In this document: one piece after another, positions 1-9,179 of the stretch | How the letters are laid out: every line of letters begins with the position of its first letter | Position numbering within the stretch: the stretch's first letter is position 1 | NCBI GenBank assembly: GCA_937884485.1 | Contig: CALGCG010000072.1 | Location: forward strand, 19,983-83,982 | DNA length: 64,000 nt | Reading direction: 5' to 3' | From: an uncultured Bacteroidales bacterium | GTDB lineage: Bacteria; Bacteroidota; Bacteroidia; Bacteroidales; P3 | Translations under genes and position numbers: made by a program | Notes under the pieces: model-generated | The model's input: only the letters and a program-made list of their open reading frames with translations | The model's database searches: none | What the model was told of the DNA's origin: nothing

Positions 1-888
1 GACAACATATATGTGCTTATCATGCTCGGCACCACGGTGTGGATGGGGATGATAGGATTCCTGGACGACTACCTGAAGAAAACCCGCGGCAAGGCGGGCC
101 TCCCAGGCAAATACAAGGTGTTGGGGCAGGTGATTCTGGGGCTTGTCGTGGGATTGTTGATCATACATCATCCGGCCATATCGGGATCCACCACAACAAC
201 TATTCCCTTCGTGAAGAACAATGAGTTCGACTATGCGTGGCTTGTCACGTGGATGGGCGACTGGGCAGGAGACCTTGTCTGGGTGGTATATGTGCTTATA
301 ATAATCTTCATAGTTACGGCTGTCAGCAATGCGTCCAATCTGACCGACGGCATCGACGGTATCGCAACGGGAGTGGCGGCTGTCAATGGAGGCGCATTGG
401 CGATCCTTGCGTGGGTGAGCGGCAATGTTGTGATGGCTGGCTATCTCAATATCATGTACCTGTCCAATATCGGCGAGTTGGCTATTTTCAGCACAGCATT
501 TGTCGGAGCCACCCTTGGCTTCCTCTGGTTCAACTCTCATCCGGCAGAGATATTCATGGGCGACACGGGATCGCTATCCATTGGTAGTATCATCGCCGTC
601 TTTGCCGTGCTCATCAAGAAAGAACTTCTGCTGCCCGTTCTTTGTGGAATATATGTAGTCGAGAACTTGTCTGTTATCATACAGACCTCATACTGCAAGT
701 ACTATCGTCGGCGCCACAAGCTTCCGCCGAGCCAGTCGGTACCTGTTGAGAAACGCCCGTTCCTTATGACCCCGCTTCACCATCACTATCAGAAAAAGGG
801 AGTGGCGGAGGAAAAGGTGGTCATACGCTTTATCATCATCGCCATATTGCTGGCAATCTTTACGTTAATGACCCTAAAACTGCGGTAA
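1..888 (+). CDS. mraY: Phospho-N-acetylmuramoyl-pentapeptide transferase MraY, 5' end outside window
   Basis: MraY transfers phospho-MurNAc-pentapeptide from UDP to undecaprenyl phosphate, giving lipid I at the inner membrane. The frame is open from base 1, so the N-terminus (roughly 100-130 residues by comparison with the family) lies upstream. Visible family motifs, in order, are the DDYxKK motif of the first catalytic loop, NLTDGIDG, the FNSHPAEIFMGDTGS loop with its conserved Asp, and the HHHYQKKG motif near the C-terminus. Several hydrophobic membrane segments alternate with these loops. It is the first gene of the dcw cluster in the window and ends 33 bases before the MurD-like gene. 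The assignment is secure; only the start is missing. Confidence 0.97.
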   Translation, partial: DNIYVLIMLGTTVWMGMIGFLDDYLKKTRGKAGLPGKYKVLGQVILGLVVGLLIIHHPAISGSTTTTIPFVKNNEFDYAWLVTWMGDWAGDLVWVVYVLIIIFIVTAVSNASNLTDGIDGIATGVAAVNGGALAILAWVSGNVVMAGYLNIMYLSNIGELAIFSTAFVGATLGFLWFNSHPAEIFMGDTGSLSIGSIIAVFAVLIKKELLLPVLCGIYVVENLSVIIQTSYCKYYRRRHKLPPSQSVPVEKRPFLMTPLHHHYQKKGVAEEKVVIRFIIIAILLAIFTLMTLKLR

Positions 889-921
889 AACAAACAATAA
901 ACAACATATCAACTCATCATT

Positions 922-1461
922 ATGACAATAGAGACTTTGGCCAAACAGGGCCGCGACAGAATCCACACAGGACTGGCAGGGATTGACACACAGCGCTTGA
1001 AAGCCATGCGCAATGCATCGCTTCGAGCATGCTTCAATCGGCTTGAGGAGACACGATATCGCATGGAGTTTGTTGCCCGAGTTCGTGGCCGCGAATATAT
1101 TAACGATGCTGCATCGCGAACCATTAATGCGACGTGGTATTCCTTGGAAAGCATTCAGGGCGGGCTCATATGGATTGCCAGCGCTCCGGGTCAGGATGCC
1201 GATTACAGCCGTCTTGTGCCGCCGGCGTTGCGCAAGGTCAGGATGCTACTGATAGTCGGCGGAGACAGCGAATGTATGCGAAAGACATTTTCTGGAGTAA
1301 TCCCCGTTATAGAGGTCTGCCCAACGATGGGCGACGCGCTCAGGAAGGCGTATCTTTACGATTCGGCGGATGTGAAGGTGCTTTTCTCCCCTGCGTGCGA
1401 CAACGGACGGGATGTTGAAGACGAGGGAGAATTATTCCGTCAAGAGGTAAATGAATTATAG
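922..1461 (+). CDS. MurD-like protein reduced to a degenerate C-terminal ligase domain
   Basis: This 179-residue protein sits exactly where murD belongs, between mraY and ftsW, but matches only the last third of MurD (about 450 residues in full). The alignment runs from the YRMEFVARVRGREYIND stretch, equivalent to HRLE...GVxxINDSKATN in MurD, to the end, where a LFSPACD motif stands for LLSPxxASFD. The Rossmann-like UDP domain and the central ATPase domain with its GKT loop are absent. The DSKATN motif reads DAASRT, so its lysine is lost. There is no internal stop, and spacing to ftsW is only 2 bases, so the gene appears maintained and translated. It cannot be an active D-glutamate ligase. 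It may be a relic or a non-catalytic partner of cell-wall enzymes; a complete murD would have to lie elsewhere. Confidence 0.75.
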   Translation: MTIETLAKQGRDRIHTGLAGIDTQRLKAMRNASLRACFNRLEETRYRMEFVARVRGREYINDAASRTINATWYSLESIQGGLIWIASAPGQDADYSRLVPPALRKVRMLLIVGGDSECMRKTFSGVIPVIEVCPTMGDALRKAYLYDSADVKVLFSPACDNGRDVEDEGELFRQEVNEL

Positions 1462-1463
1462 TT

Positions 1464-2687
1464 ATGAAGGTGTCCAAGATATTCAAAGGCGATAGAACGA
1501 TCTGGGTGGTTTTCTTGCTGCTCAGCATTATTTCGCTTGTAGAGGTTTATAGCTCCATAGGGCTCTTTGCCTATTCCAGTGCGGGAGGGGGCTGGCCGAC
1601 CGGACTCTTCTTGAAACACCTTTTCATTGTTGTTGCCACATGGGTTGTTGTTGCGGCAGCCTCGCATGTCAATTACCGTTATTTTTCCCGCTTCGCGGTG
1701 ATGGGTTTTTGGATATCGGTGGTATTGTTGGCGGTAGTATTGATGATGGGCGGCCGATGGTTCCGTCTGCCTGTTGTAGGACAATTCCAACCCTCGGAGG
1801 TGGCAAAGGTCATGTTAGTTCTTTTCATTGCACGCCAGTTGGCCCTAAAAAAAGACAAGGCGGACGATTTGGGGACCTTCCTCTCCCTGCTCATTTATAT
1901 TGTGGGCGTAGTGGTGCTTGTGCTGCCGGAGAACTTCTCTACGGCAGCCCTGATATTCCTCTCTTGTTACCTGATGATGCTTTTTGGCGGCGTGAACCGT
2001 AAGTGGTGGTGGCGATTGATGTTGGCAGGAGTATTGGTTGTTGTCATAGGGCTGGGAGTGACGTATGTGAGGTATGATAAAAGCCTTAACAATCAAACAG
2101 AGCAAACAGAGCAGCTGTTGGAGCGTTCCACGACGTGGGGCCACCGTATTCACTCGTGGCTCCAGCCCAATCCGGAAGAGTTGTCGCAGGAAAATATGGC
2201 CCGGATGGCCATTGCCCGTGGCGGCTTTTTTGGCAAGGGACCTGGAAACACTGTCCATGCCCGCCTTATGACTCAGGCGCACAATGACTTTATATTTGCC
2301 ATTATTATTGAAGAATTGGGCATGGTGACGGGCGTAATTGTGTTGTTGCTCTATAGTTTCTTCTACTTCCGTTGCATCCGTCTGGCGTGGCGATGCAAAG
2401 GCCGTTTCGGGGCTTTGACGGTAGCGGGCTTTGGAACCATGATATATCTGCAGGCATTGGCCAATATGTGTGTTGCCGTGGGCGTGTTGCCTGTCACAGG
2501 CCAGACTCTCCCGTTCATATCCTATGGCGGAACGGCCTATCTCTTCCTTGGCTGTGGTCTGGGTGTGATACAGTCGGTGGCGGCTGATGTCTACGATAAA
2601 GAAAGCGAAGAGAAATCCATCGTGGAGGATGATTCCCTTACGGCGGACGATACAATCAATGAAATAAAAAAAGATAACAAGATATGA
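1464..2687 (+). CDS. ftsW: Septal peptidoglycan polymerase FtsW (SEDS family)
   Basis: FtsW polymerises lipid II at the division septum together with its cognate penicillin-binding protein. The 407-residue protein has about ten membrane segments. SEDS hallmarks are visible: the HRIHSWLQP motif in the large periplasmic loop, AHNDFIFAIIIEELG, and PVTGQTLPFISYGGTA near the last helices. A charged cytoplasmic tail rich in Asp, Glu and Lys follows the final helix. The start lies 2 bases after the preceding stop, and the stop overlaps murG by 4 bases (ATGA), which suggests coupled translation. FtsW is preferred over RodA because of its position in the dcw cluster. Confidence 0.96.
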   Translation: MKVSKIFKGDRTIWVVFLLLSIISLVEVYSSIGLFAYSSAGGGWPTGLFLKHLFIVVATWVVVAAASHVNYRYFSRFAVMGFWISVVLLAVVLMMGGRWFRLPVVGQFQPSEVAKVMLVLFIARQLALKKDKADDLGTFLSLLIYIVGVVVLVLPENFSTAALIFLSCYLMMLFGGVNRKWWWRLMLAGVLVVVIGLGVTYVRYDKSLNNQTEQTEQLLERSTTWGHRIHSWLQPNPEELSQENMARMAIARGGFFGKGPGNTVHARLMTQAHNDFIFAIIIEELGMVTGVIVLLLYSFFYFRCIRLAWRCKGRFGALTVAGFGTMIYLQALANMCVAVGVLPVTGQTLPFISYGGTAYLFLGCGLGVIQSVAADVYDKESEEKSIVEDDSLTADDTINEIKKDNKI

Positions 2688-3802
2688 AGATAATTATTAG
2701 TGGAGGAGGCAGCGGTGGACATATATTCCCTGCAGTGGCAATTGCCAACGCCGTGAAAGCGCGTTGGTCGGATGCCGACATTTTGTTTGTTGGCGCAGAA
2801 GGCCGTATGGAAATGGAGAAAGTGCCGGCAGCAGGTTACAAAATCATCGGGTTGCCCATCGCCGGACTCCAGCGTAAGTTGACGTTTGAAAATCTGGTGA
2901 AGAACCTCCAGCTGCCAATGCGCATCATAAAAAGCCGTAGCAAAGTGAAAGGTATTATTGCAGACTTCGCCCCGGACATTGTAGTAGGTGTTGGGGGATT
3001 CGCAAGCGAGCCCACACTTAAAGCGGCATCGAGTATGGGGTACAAGACTCTCCTTCAGGAGCAGAATTCCTATGCCGGCTTGACCAATAAGATGTTGGCG
3101 CGAAAAGCCGAGAAAATATGTGTCGCATACGAGGGCATGGAGCGCTTCTTCCCCAAGGAGAAGATTGTTTTCACGGGTAACCCTGTACGTGCGGACATCG
3201 AACAGATGAATGTCACCGCCGCGGAAGGACGCAACCATTTTGGTCTTGAAGCCGAAGGCCGTGTGCTGCTGTCCGTAGGTGGGAGCCTTGGGGCGCGTAG
3301 CATCAATGAGATGATTCTTAATCATCTGCACTTCTTTAAAGAGAATAACATTCAAATTCTGTGGCAGACAGGTCGATGGATGTACAATGAGGCCGTTTCC
3401 GCTGTAGAGAAAGCGCAAGTTGGACAGTGGGTGAAAGTGCACCAGTTTATTCAGCGTATGGATATGGCCTATGCCGCTGCCGATGTCGTCGTGTCGCGGG
3501 CTGGCGCCATTGCCATCAGCGAACTTTGTTTGGTCGGCAAACCGGTCGTTCTCATACCCTCGCCCAATGTGGCAGAGGACCATCAGACGAAGAATGCATT
3601 GGCGCTTGTCGACCGTGGGGCTGCAGTGATGGTCAAAGATATAGATTGTAATGGTCAGGGATTGGCTGTTGTCAAGGATCTTTTTGATGCTCCCGAGCGT
3701 CGCTCGGCCATGAGTGCTGCCATTGCCAAGATGGCTGTCCGGGGAGCTGCCGACAAGATTGTTGATCAAATAGCGCATCTAATAAATTCTTCTGCAAAAT
3801 GA
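2684..3802 (+). CDS. murG: UDP-GlcNAc:lipid I GlcNAc transferase MurG
   Basis: MurG adds GlcNAc to lipid I to make lipid II on the cytoplasmic face of the inner membrane. The 372-residue length is normal. The N-terminal glycine-rich acceptor loop GGGSGGH occupies residues 7-13, and the second domain carries the GT28 donor-binding signature: SRAGAIAISEL, then the proline-rich stretch ending AEDHQTKNA. The gene overlaps ftsW and murC by 4 bases each. Confidence 0.97.
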   Translation: MKIIISGGGSGGHIFPAVAIANAVKARWSDADILFVGAEGRMEMEKVPAAGYKIIGLPIAGLQRKLTFENLVKNLQLPMRIIKSRSKVKGIIADFAPDIVVGVGGFASEPTLKAASSMGYKTLLQEQNSYAGLTNKMLARKAEKICVAYEGMERFFPKEKIVFTGNPVRADIEQMNVTAAEGRNHFGLEAEGRVLLSVGGSLGARSINEMILNHLHFFKENNIQILWQTGRWMYNEAVSAVEKAQVGQWVKVHQFIQRMDMAYAAADVVVSRAGAIAISELCLVGKPVVLIPSPNVAEDHQTKNALALVDRGAAVMVKDIDCNGQGLAVVKDLFDAPERRSAMSAAIAKMAVRGAADKIVDQIAHLINSSAK

Positions 3803-5238
3803 ACTACTATTTCCTTGGCATCGGTGGCATCGGTATGAGTGCGTTGGCGCGCTTCTTCCATCGTCGTGGCGACACGGTCTGTGGCTACGACCGCACCCCC
3901 TCACCCCTCACCGACGAACTCCGCGCCGAAGGCATCGACATCCATTTCGACGACAATCCCGACCTCATTCCTGACAAGGTGGACCTCGTTGTCTACACCC
4001 CTGCTGTTCCGACGGACTCGCTCGAGTTCCAAGCCCTTGTCGCGCGTGGTGTGAAGATGGAAAAGCGTTCGCAGGTACTGGGCGAGGTGACACGTGGCAA
4101 ACGTTGCATTGCTGTTGCCGGAAGCCATGGAAAAACCACCACTACCACTATGATTGCCCACCTCCTTTCGGGTGCTCCTTGCGGTTGCAGTGCCTTCCTG
4201 GGGGGAATCAGCAAGAATTTCGACAGCAACCTGCTGGTCGACAACAAGAGCGAGTATGTGGTTGTCGAAGCCGACGAGTATGATCGTTCTTTCCTCCAGT
4301 TGCATCCCTACATGGCTGTCATCACCGCCACCGACCCCGACCATCTGGACATCTACGGCACACATGAGCACATGATGGAAGCCTACTTGCAGTTTGCCAA
4401 CCAGGTGGAACCGAACGGTCGCCTTTTCCTCAAAGATAATATCTTCCTTACTTCCGACGGCGAGCCGTTTGTCGAGTATGGTGCCCATCATCATGATCAT
4501 GACGAAGAACATCACCATGGCGAGCATCACCACGAACATTCGGCGGCAACCCTCCAAGGCAACATCTCCACCTATACGGCTCGTGGCATCGAGGCCGACT
4601 ATTACGCCATCAATGTCCGCAATTACGGTGGAAACCTCTTTTTCGACCTCCGCACCCCTGACGGCGTACTCTTTGACCTCGAACTTCAAGGCGCCCCGTT
4701 GGTCAATGTGGAGAATGCTGTGGCTGCTTCGGCAGTGGCACTCAGTTGCGGGCTGGACCAGTACCAGTTGCGCAGTGGCCTGAAGACGTTCGCTGGTGTC
4801 CGCCGCCGTTTCGACTATCGCATCCGTGAGAAAGACCTGGTCTATATCGATGACTATGCCCACCATCCCAGCGAGTTGCGTTCCACCATCGAGGCCGTTC
4901 GTTACCTCTATCCCGGCAAGCGTGTGGTGGGCATCTTCCAGCCCCACCTGTATAGCCGTACCCGCGATTTCGCCGACGAGTTTGCCAATGTGTTGCAAAC
5001 ACTCGACGAGGTCATCATGATGCCCATCTATCCTGCCCGCGAGAAACCTATCCTGGGGGTCACCTCCAGCATGGTGCTTCGCAAGATGGACACCATGTCC
5101 AAGTATCTTTGTACCCCTGACCAGGTCCTCGAGCTTGTCCCCGCCTTGTGTCCTGACGTGGTGCTGACCCTTGGCGCCGGCGACATCGATCGCCTGGTGC
5201 CACGTTTAGAAACTGTTTTGAGAGAGAATCTGTTATGA
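3799..5238 (+). CDS. murC: UDP-N-acetylmuramate--L-alanine ligase MurC with histidine-rich insert
   Basis: MurC adds L-alanine to UDP-MurNAc in the cytoplasm, the first amino-acid ligation of the peptidoglycan stem. The N-terminal nucleotide fold has GIGGIGMS (residues 7-14), and the ATP loop GSHGKTTT is at residues 108-115. Downstream are DEYDRSF and the C-terminal DDYAHHPSE motif. Length is 479 residues, slightly above usual. The oddity is residues 230-247, where 11 of 18 positions are histidine interspersed with Asp and Glu; this lies in the central domain and is not part of the family fold. The gene overlaps murG and ftsQ by 4 bases each. The enzyme assignment is secure; a role for the insert in metal binding is inference. 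Confidence 0.96.
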   Translation: MNYYFLGIGGIGMSALARFFHRRGDTVCGYDRTPSPLTDELRAEGIDIHFDDNPDLIPDKVDLVVYTPAVPTDSLEFQALVARGVKMEKRSQVLGEVTRGKRCIAVAGSHGKTTTTTMIAHLLSGAPCGCSAFLGGISKNFDSNLLVDNKSEYVVVEADEYDRSFLQLHPYMAVITATDPDHLDIYGTHEHMMEAYLQFANQVEPNGRLFLKDNIFLTSDGEPFVEYGAHHHDHDEEHHHGEHHHEHSAATLQGNISTYTARGIEADYYAINVRNYGGNLFFDLRTPDGVLFDLELQGAPLVNVENAVAASAVALSCGLDQYQLRSGLKTFAGVRRRFDYRIREKDLVYIDDYAHHPSELRSTIEAVRYLYPGKRVVGIFQPHLYSRTRDFADEFANVLQTLDEVIMMPIYPAREKPILGVTSSMVLRKMDTMSKYLCTPDQVLELVPALCPDVVLTLGAGDIDRLVPRLETVLRENLL

Positions 5239-5993
5239 AGCCATTGAAACGTTCAACCAAGATTATGCTCATCGTGCTGGGTGCTGCGGTGCTCGCTGTG
5301 CTGGTCATTGTGGCCAACGTGGTGCGTTCCCGCTCGCAGGTGCGTGGGCTCGAAGTGGTGATACGCTACGGCAATACACCCCATCTGGTGGAAGACCAGC
5401 TGGTAAAGGACACCGTCCTGCGGCGCTTGCCCAATCTCTTGCAGCTCAGTGTGAAGAATGTCGACTGCCGCCGCGTGGCTGCTGTGGCTCGCCGGGTGCC
5501 CTACCTAGAGAACGTCTCGGCCTCTGTGAGCGTCGGTGGCAAGGTGGTGGTGCGTGCTGACCAGCGCCGTCCCGTCATGCGTCTCTACTATGGCAGCCGC
5601 GAGTTCTACATGGACTCCGAGGGCGCCCTCTTCCCGCCGTCGGCCACGGGTTTTTGCGACGTGCTGGTAGCTGGTGGCAACTTCACCGAGCCCCTGCGCC
5701 TCGACAGCCTCAACGCCCAGGCTTCAGCGCTCAAGACCGTGGCGTGTTTCCTCGACAGCGAGGACGACTATGCTCCGCTTATCGACCAAATCTTTATTGA
5801 ACGCGACGGCGACATCATGATGGTGCCCAAGGTGGGCGACCATCTGGTGGAGCTCGGCAAGGCCGACGACCTCGACGCCAAGTTCTACAACCTCCTCACC
5901 TTCTACCGCAAGGGTATGCCCCGTGCGGGATGGAACACATATTCCAAAATCAGCCTTAAGTTCAAAGGCCAAGTAGTTTGTACGAAAAAATAA
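5235..5993 (+). CDS. ftsQ: Cell division protein FtsQ
   Basis: FtsQ is a bitopic divisome protein that links early and late division proteins. The 252-residue protein has a short basic cytoplasmic tail, one membrane helix at about residues 9-31, and a periplasmic part with POTRA-like and beta-domain character. Sequence conservation is low, as usual for this family, so the call rests on topology, length and position between murC and ftsA. It overlaps murC by 4 bases and ends 20 bases before the ftsA start. Confidence 0.88.
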   Translation: MKPLKRSTKIMLIVLGAAVLAVLVIVANVVRSRSQVRGLEVVIRYGNTPHLVEDQLVKDTVLRRLPNLLQLSVKNVDCRRVAAVARRVPYLENVSASVSVGGKVVVRADQRRPVMRLYYGSREFYMDSEGALFPPSATGFCDVLVAGGNFTEPLRLDSLNAQASALKTVACFLDSEDDYAPLIDQIFIERDGDIMMVPKVGDHLVELGKADDLDAKFYNLLTFYRKGMPRAGWNTYSKISLKFKGQVVCTKK

Positions 5994-6013
5994 ATCAAAA
6001 AAATATTTGTATT

Positions 6014-7405
6014 ATGGAAAACGAAATCATTGTAGGCCTCGACATCGGTACCACCAAGATTGCATGCTTTGTCGGTATGCGAGGCGAGAGTGGAAAAGTT
6101 AAAATCCTTGGATTTGGCAAGACCGACAGCAAGGGCGTCGAGCATGGTGTGGTTAAGAGCGTGACCGACACCGCCGAGTCTATCCGCCGCGCTGTGGGCG
6201 AAGCCGCCGACCAAGCCGACGTCGATATTGATGAGGTGTGGGTTGGTATTGCCGGCCAGCACATCAAGTCGCGCCCCTCTCATGGCAGCGTCATGATTCC
6301 TCCCGACCATCGCCTTATCGAGCAGGAGGATGTTGAACGTCTCATCTCCGAGCAGTACAACACTCTTCTTGACCCGGGCGAGGAAATCATCCACATCTTC
6401 CCCCAGCAGTACATTGTGGACCGGGAGCCTCTAAGCCGCGAAATCTCCCCCGTCGGAGTTGTCGGTAAAAACCTCGAGGCCAATTTCCACATGGTCACTG
6501 CCAACGTCCAGAACCTGCAGTACATCAAGTATGCCGTCCAGGATGCCGGACTGAAGATCAAAGGTGTTGTCCTCGAGCCCGTGGCCTCCGCCAAGGCTGT
6601 CCTCGACGACAGCGACCGCGACGCCGGTGTCGCCATGGTCGACATCGGAGGCGGCACTACCGACATCGCTATCTTCCACGACGGCATCATCCGCCACACT
6701 TCGGTGCTCCCCTTGGCCGGCAACGCCATCACCAACGACATCCGCGAGGGTTGCAACATCCTCAAGAAACAGGCTGAAAGCCTGAAAGTGAAGTTTGGCT
6801 CCTGCCTGGTTCAGGCCGTCAGCGAGAACGACGTCATCTCCATCCCCGGCATCCGCAGCCAGGCTCCGCGCGAGATCTACGTCAAGACCCTCGCCGGCAT
6901 CATCAATGCCCGCACCAAGATGATTCTCGAGCAGGTCGACTACGAAATCAAGCTCTCAGGCTTCGACAAGAAGCTCATCGCCGGCGTAACCCTCACCGGC
7001 GGCGGCGCCCAGCTGAAGAATATCAAGGAACTCTGCGAGCTCATCACCACCACCGATACCCGCATCGGCATTCCCAACGAGCACCTCGAGCCTGACAGTG
7101 TCTCCTTCGCCGAGTTGGCACACCCCATGTATGCCACCGGTATCGGCCTTGTGCTCTTCGGCCTCGAGCAGTCCGAAGCAGGCCACGTCGAAGAACCCGA
7201 AGAGGAAGCAGCGCCCGACAGCAAAAACCGCGTCGACATCTTCGCCGACATGGGTGTCGAACCCAGCGACGATCCCACGCCGGCCTCCGAAGCCGTCCTC
7301 GACAAACCGGCCAAGAAAGATAAGTCCAAGGCGAAAAAAGACACTTTCGAAAAGACCATTTCCGGCTTTTTCAAAAAGGTTTTCGATGAAGGTATCGACG
7401 ATTGA
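6014..7405 (+). CDS. ftsA: Cell division protein FtsA
   Basis: FtsA is an actin-like ATPase that tethers FtsZ to the membrane. I chose ATG 6014 (463 residues) because the family N-terminus, ending in the phosphate-1 loop GLDIGTTK (residues 8-15), starts there; an upstream in-frame TTG at 5978 would add 12 atypical residues overlapping ftsQ. The second phosphate loop MVDIGGGTTDIAIF and the adenosine motif LTGGGAQL are present. An acidic linker leads to a C-terminal amphipathic helix ending near FFKKVFDEG, the expected membrane anchor. Confidence 0.96.
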   Translation: MENEIIVGLDIGTTKIACFVGMRGESGKVKILGFGKTDSKGVEHGVVKSVTDTAESIRRAVGEAADQADVDIDEVWVGIAGQHIKSRPSHGSVMIPPDHRLIEQEDVERLISEQYNTLLDPGEEIIHIFPQQYIVDREPLSREISPVGVVGKNLEANFHMVTANVQNLQYIKYAVQDAGLKIKGVVLEPVASAKAVLDDSDRDAGVAMVDIGGGTTDIAIFHDGIIRHTSVLPLAGNAITNDIREGCNILKKQAESLKVKFGSCLVQAVSENDVISIPGIRSQAPREIYVKTLAGIINARTKMILEQVDYEIKLSGFDKKLIAGVTLTGGGAQLKNIKELCELITTTDTRIGIPNEHLEPDSVSFAELAHPMYATGIGLVLFGLEQSEAGHVEEPEEEAAPDSKNRVDIFADMGVEPSDDPTPASEAVLDKPAKKDKSKAKKDTFEKTISGFFKKVFDEGIDD

Positions 7406-7541
7406 TGTGCATAAGTTGTTGAAAACTAATTATTAGAGCGACCGCATTTTTGAATAGAATTTAGTAATTTTATACTGCCAATTTTAGAAGATATATTGTT
7501 ATAAAGAACTCTTATTTAATAAGATAGAAATATACAAGCAC

Positions 7542-9179
7542 ATGGAAGAAGACGCAATTTTCACTTTCGACTCGCCCAAAGGCCAGTCTTCCTACATCAA
7601 AGTCATCGGTGTCGGCGGCGGTGGCGGCAATGCCGTCAACCACATGTTCCGCCAGGGCATCAAGGGCGTGGACTTCATCGTCTGCAACACCGACATGAAG
7701 GCCCTCAATTCCTCCCCCGTGCCCAACAAGATCACCCTTGGCGACCTCGGCCTCGGCGCCGGCAACAAGCCGGAACGCGCCCGTCAGGCTGCCCAGGACA
7801 AGGCCGACGACATCCGTGATGCCATCAGCCACAACACCCAGATGCTCTTCATCACCGCCGGCATGGGCGGCGGCACCGGCACCGGCGCCGCCCCGGTCAT
7901 CGCCGAAATCGCCAAGAGCATCGACCTCGACAACGACGAGAACAAAAAAATCCTTGTCGTCGCCATCGTGACGCTCCCCTTCGGCTTCGAAGGCCGCCGC
8001 CGCAGCGAGCAGGCCCTGGCCGGCATCAAGGAGCTGAGCCAGCATGTCGATTCCATCATCGTCATCAACAACGACAAGCTCCGCACCTACGGCAACCTGC
8101 CCATGTCCAAAGCCTTTGCCATGGCCGACGACGTGCTCCTCACCGCCGCCAAGTCCATCGCCGAAATCATCACCAACAACGCCTATATCAACATCGACTT
8201 CCAGGATGTCAACACCGTCATGGAGCATTCCGGCACCGCCCTCATGGGCGCCGGCTCCGGCTCCGGCGACAACCGCGCCATCGACGCCATCACCGCCGCC
8301 ACCACCTCCGTGCTCCTCAACGACAACGACATCCGCGGCGCCAAGAATGTCCTCCTCTATTTCTCCTACTCTTCCGAGCATGAGCTCACCATGGACGAGC
8401 AGGCCGAAATCACGGACTTCATCCTCGAGCGCACGGGCAACGATGCCGACTTCATCTGGGGTGCCGGCGTCGACGACGACCTCGGCGACGAGCTCAAGGT
8501 CATCCTCATCGCCACGGGATTTGAGAAATCAACGCTTGTGCCCGAAGAGCCCAAGGTCATCCAGCTCCCCAAGGACGAGCCCAAGCCCGCCCCCGCGCCT
8601 GTCGCCACGAAAGAGCCGCTGGCTGTCGACGAGCCTGTGATTATCCATAAGTCGGAGCCCGCTCCCGCCCCTGTGGCCGACATCTTCCGCCCCATCGAGA
8701 AAATCGAGCCTCAGCCGGCTGCCCAGCCCGTCAAGCATGTCATCCAGCTTGAGGACGACGAGCCTGTGGCTGCCGCCCCTGTTGTGAAGGTCGCCGCTGC
8801 CGAGAACGATGTCCTCGTCGAGGAAATCCACCTCGTCGACACCGCCGAGAAAGTCTCTGCATCTCAGGCAGAAGCCTCCCGCCCCGCTCCCCAGCCTCGC
8901 CAGGAAACGCTTGCTTCCGAATCCGTCAATCCCGCCCGTAGCGCTTTCGAAAACGACAACGACGTCAAGACCGCTGCCGAGCGTATCGCCTACATCCACA
9001 ATCTGCTGCGCAACAATCCCAACGGCGCCGACGTGGTGCAGCGCATGCCCGCCACCGCCTACGCCGAAGGCGAACTCTACGAAGGCCGCCCCTCCAACTC
9101 CCGCGAAGCTTCTTCCTATACTATGCGTGCCGACGGCACCATGACTAAAAACGCCTTCTACGACGACCAGCCCGATTGA
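7542..9179 (+). CDS. ftsZ: Cell division GTPase FtsZ
   Basis: FtsZ polymerises into the cytokinetic ring. The tubulin signature GGGTGTGAAP is at residues 109-118, after the N-terminal GVGGGGGNAVN loop, and the T7 catalytic loop region is intact. At 545 residues it is longer than most FtsZ proteins because of a long Pro/Ala/Glu-rich linker (about residues 330-480). It ends with a short conserved-looking tail (NAFYDDQPD) that resembles the ends of Bacteroides FtsZ proteins. The 136-base AT-rich spacer before it may hold its own promoter, but I see only a weak match (TTTG at 7449-7452). Its stop overlaps the next gene by 1 base. Confidence 0.97.
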   Translation: MEEDAIFTFDSPKGQSSYIKVIGVGGGGGNAVNHMFRQGIKGVDFIVCNTDMKALNSSPVPNKITLGDLGLGAGNKPERARQAAQDKADDIRDAISHNTQMLFITAGMGGGTGTGAAPVIAEIAKSIDLDNDENKKILVVAIVTLPFGFEGRRRSEQALAGIKELSQHVDSIIVINNDKLRTYGNLPMSKAFAMADDVLLTAAKSIAEIITNNAYINIDFQDVNTVMEHSGTALMGAGSGSGDNRAIDAITAATTSVLLNDNDIRGAKNVLLYFSYSSEHELTMDEQAEITDFILERTGNDADFIWGAGVDDDLGDELKVILIATGFEKSTLVPEEPKVIQLPKDEPKPAPAPVATKEPLAVDEPVIIHKSEPAPAPVADIFRPIEKIEPQPAAQPVKHVIQLEDDEPVAAAPVVKVAAAENDVLVEEIHLVDTAEKVSASQAEASRPAPQPRQETLASESVNPARSAFENDNDVKTAAERIAYIHNLLRNNPNGADVVQRMPATAYAEGELYEGRPSNSREASSYTMRADGTMTKNAFYDDQPD

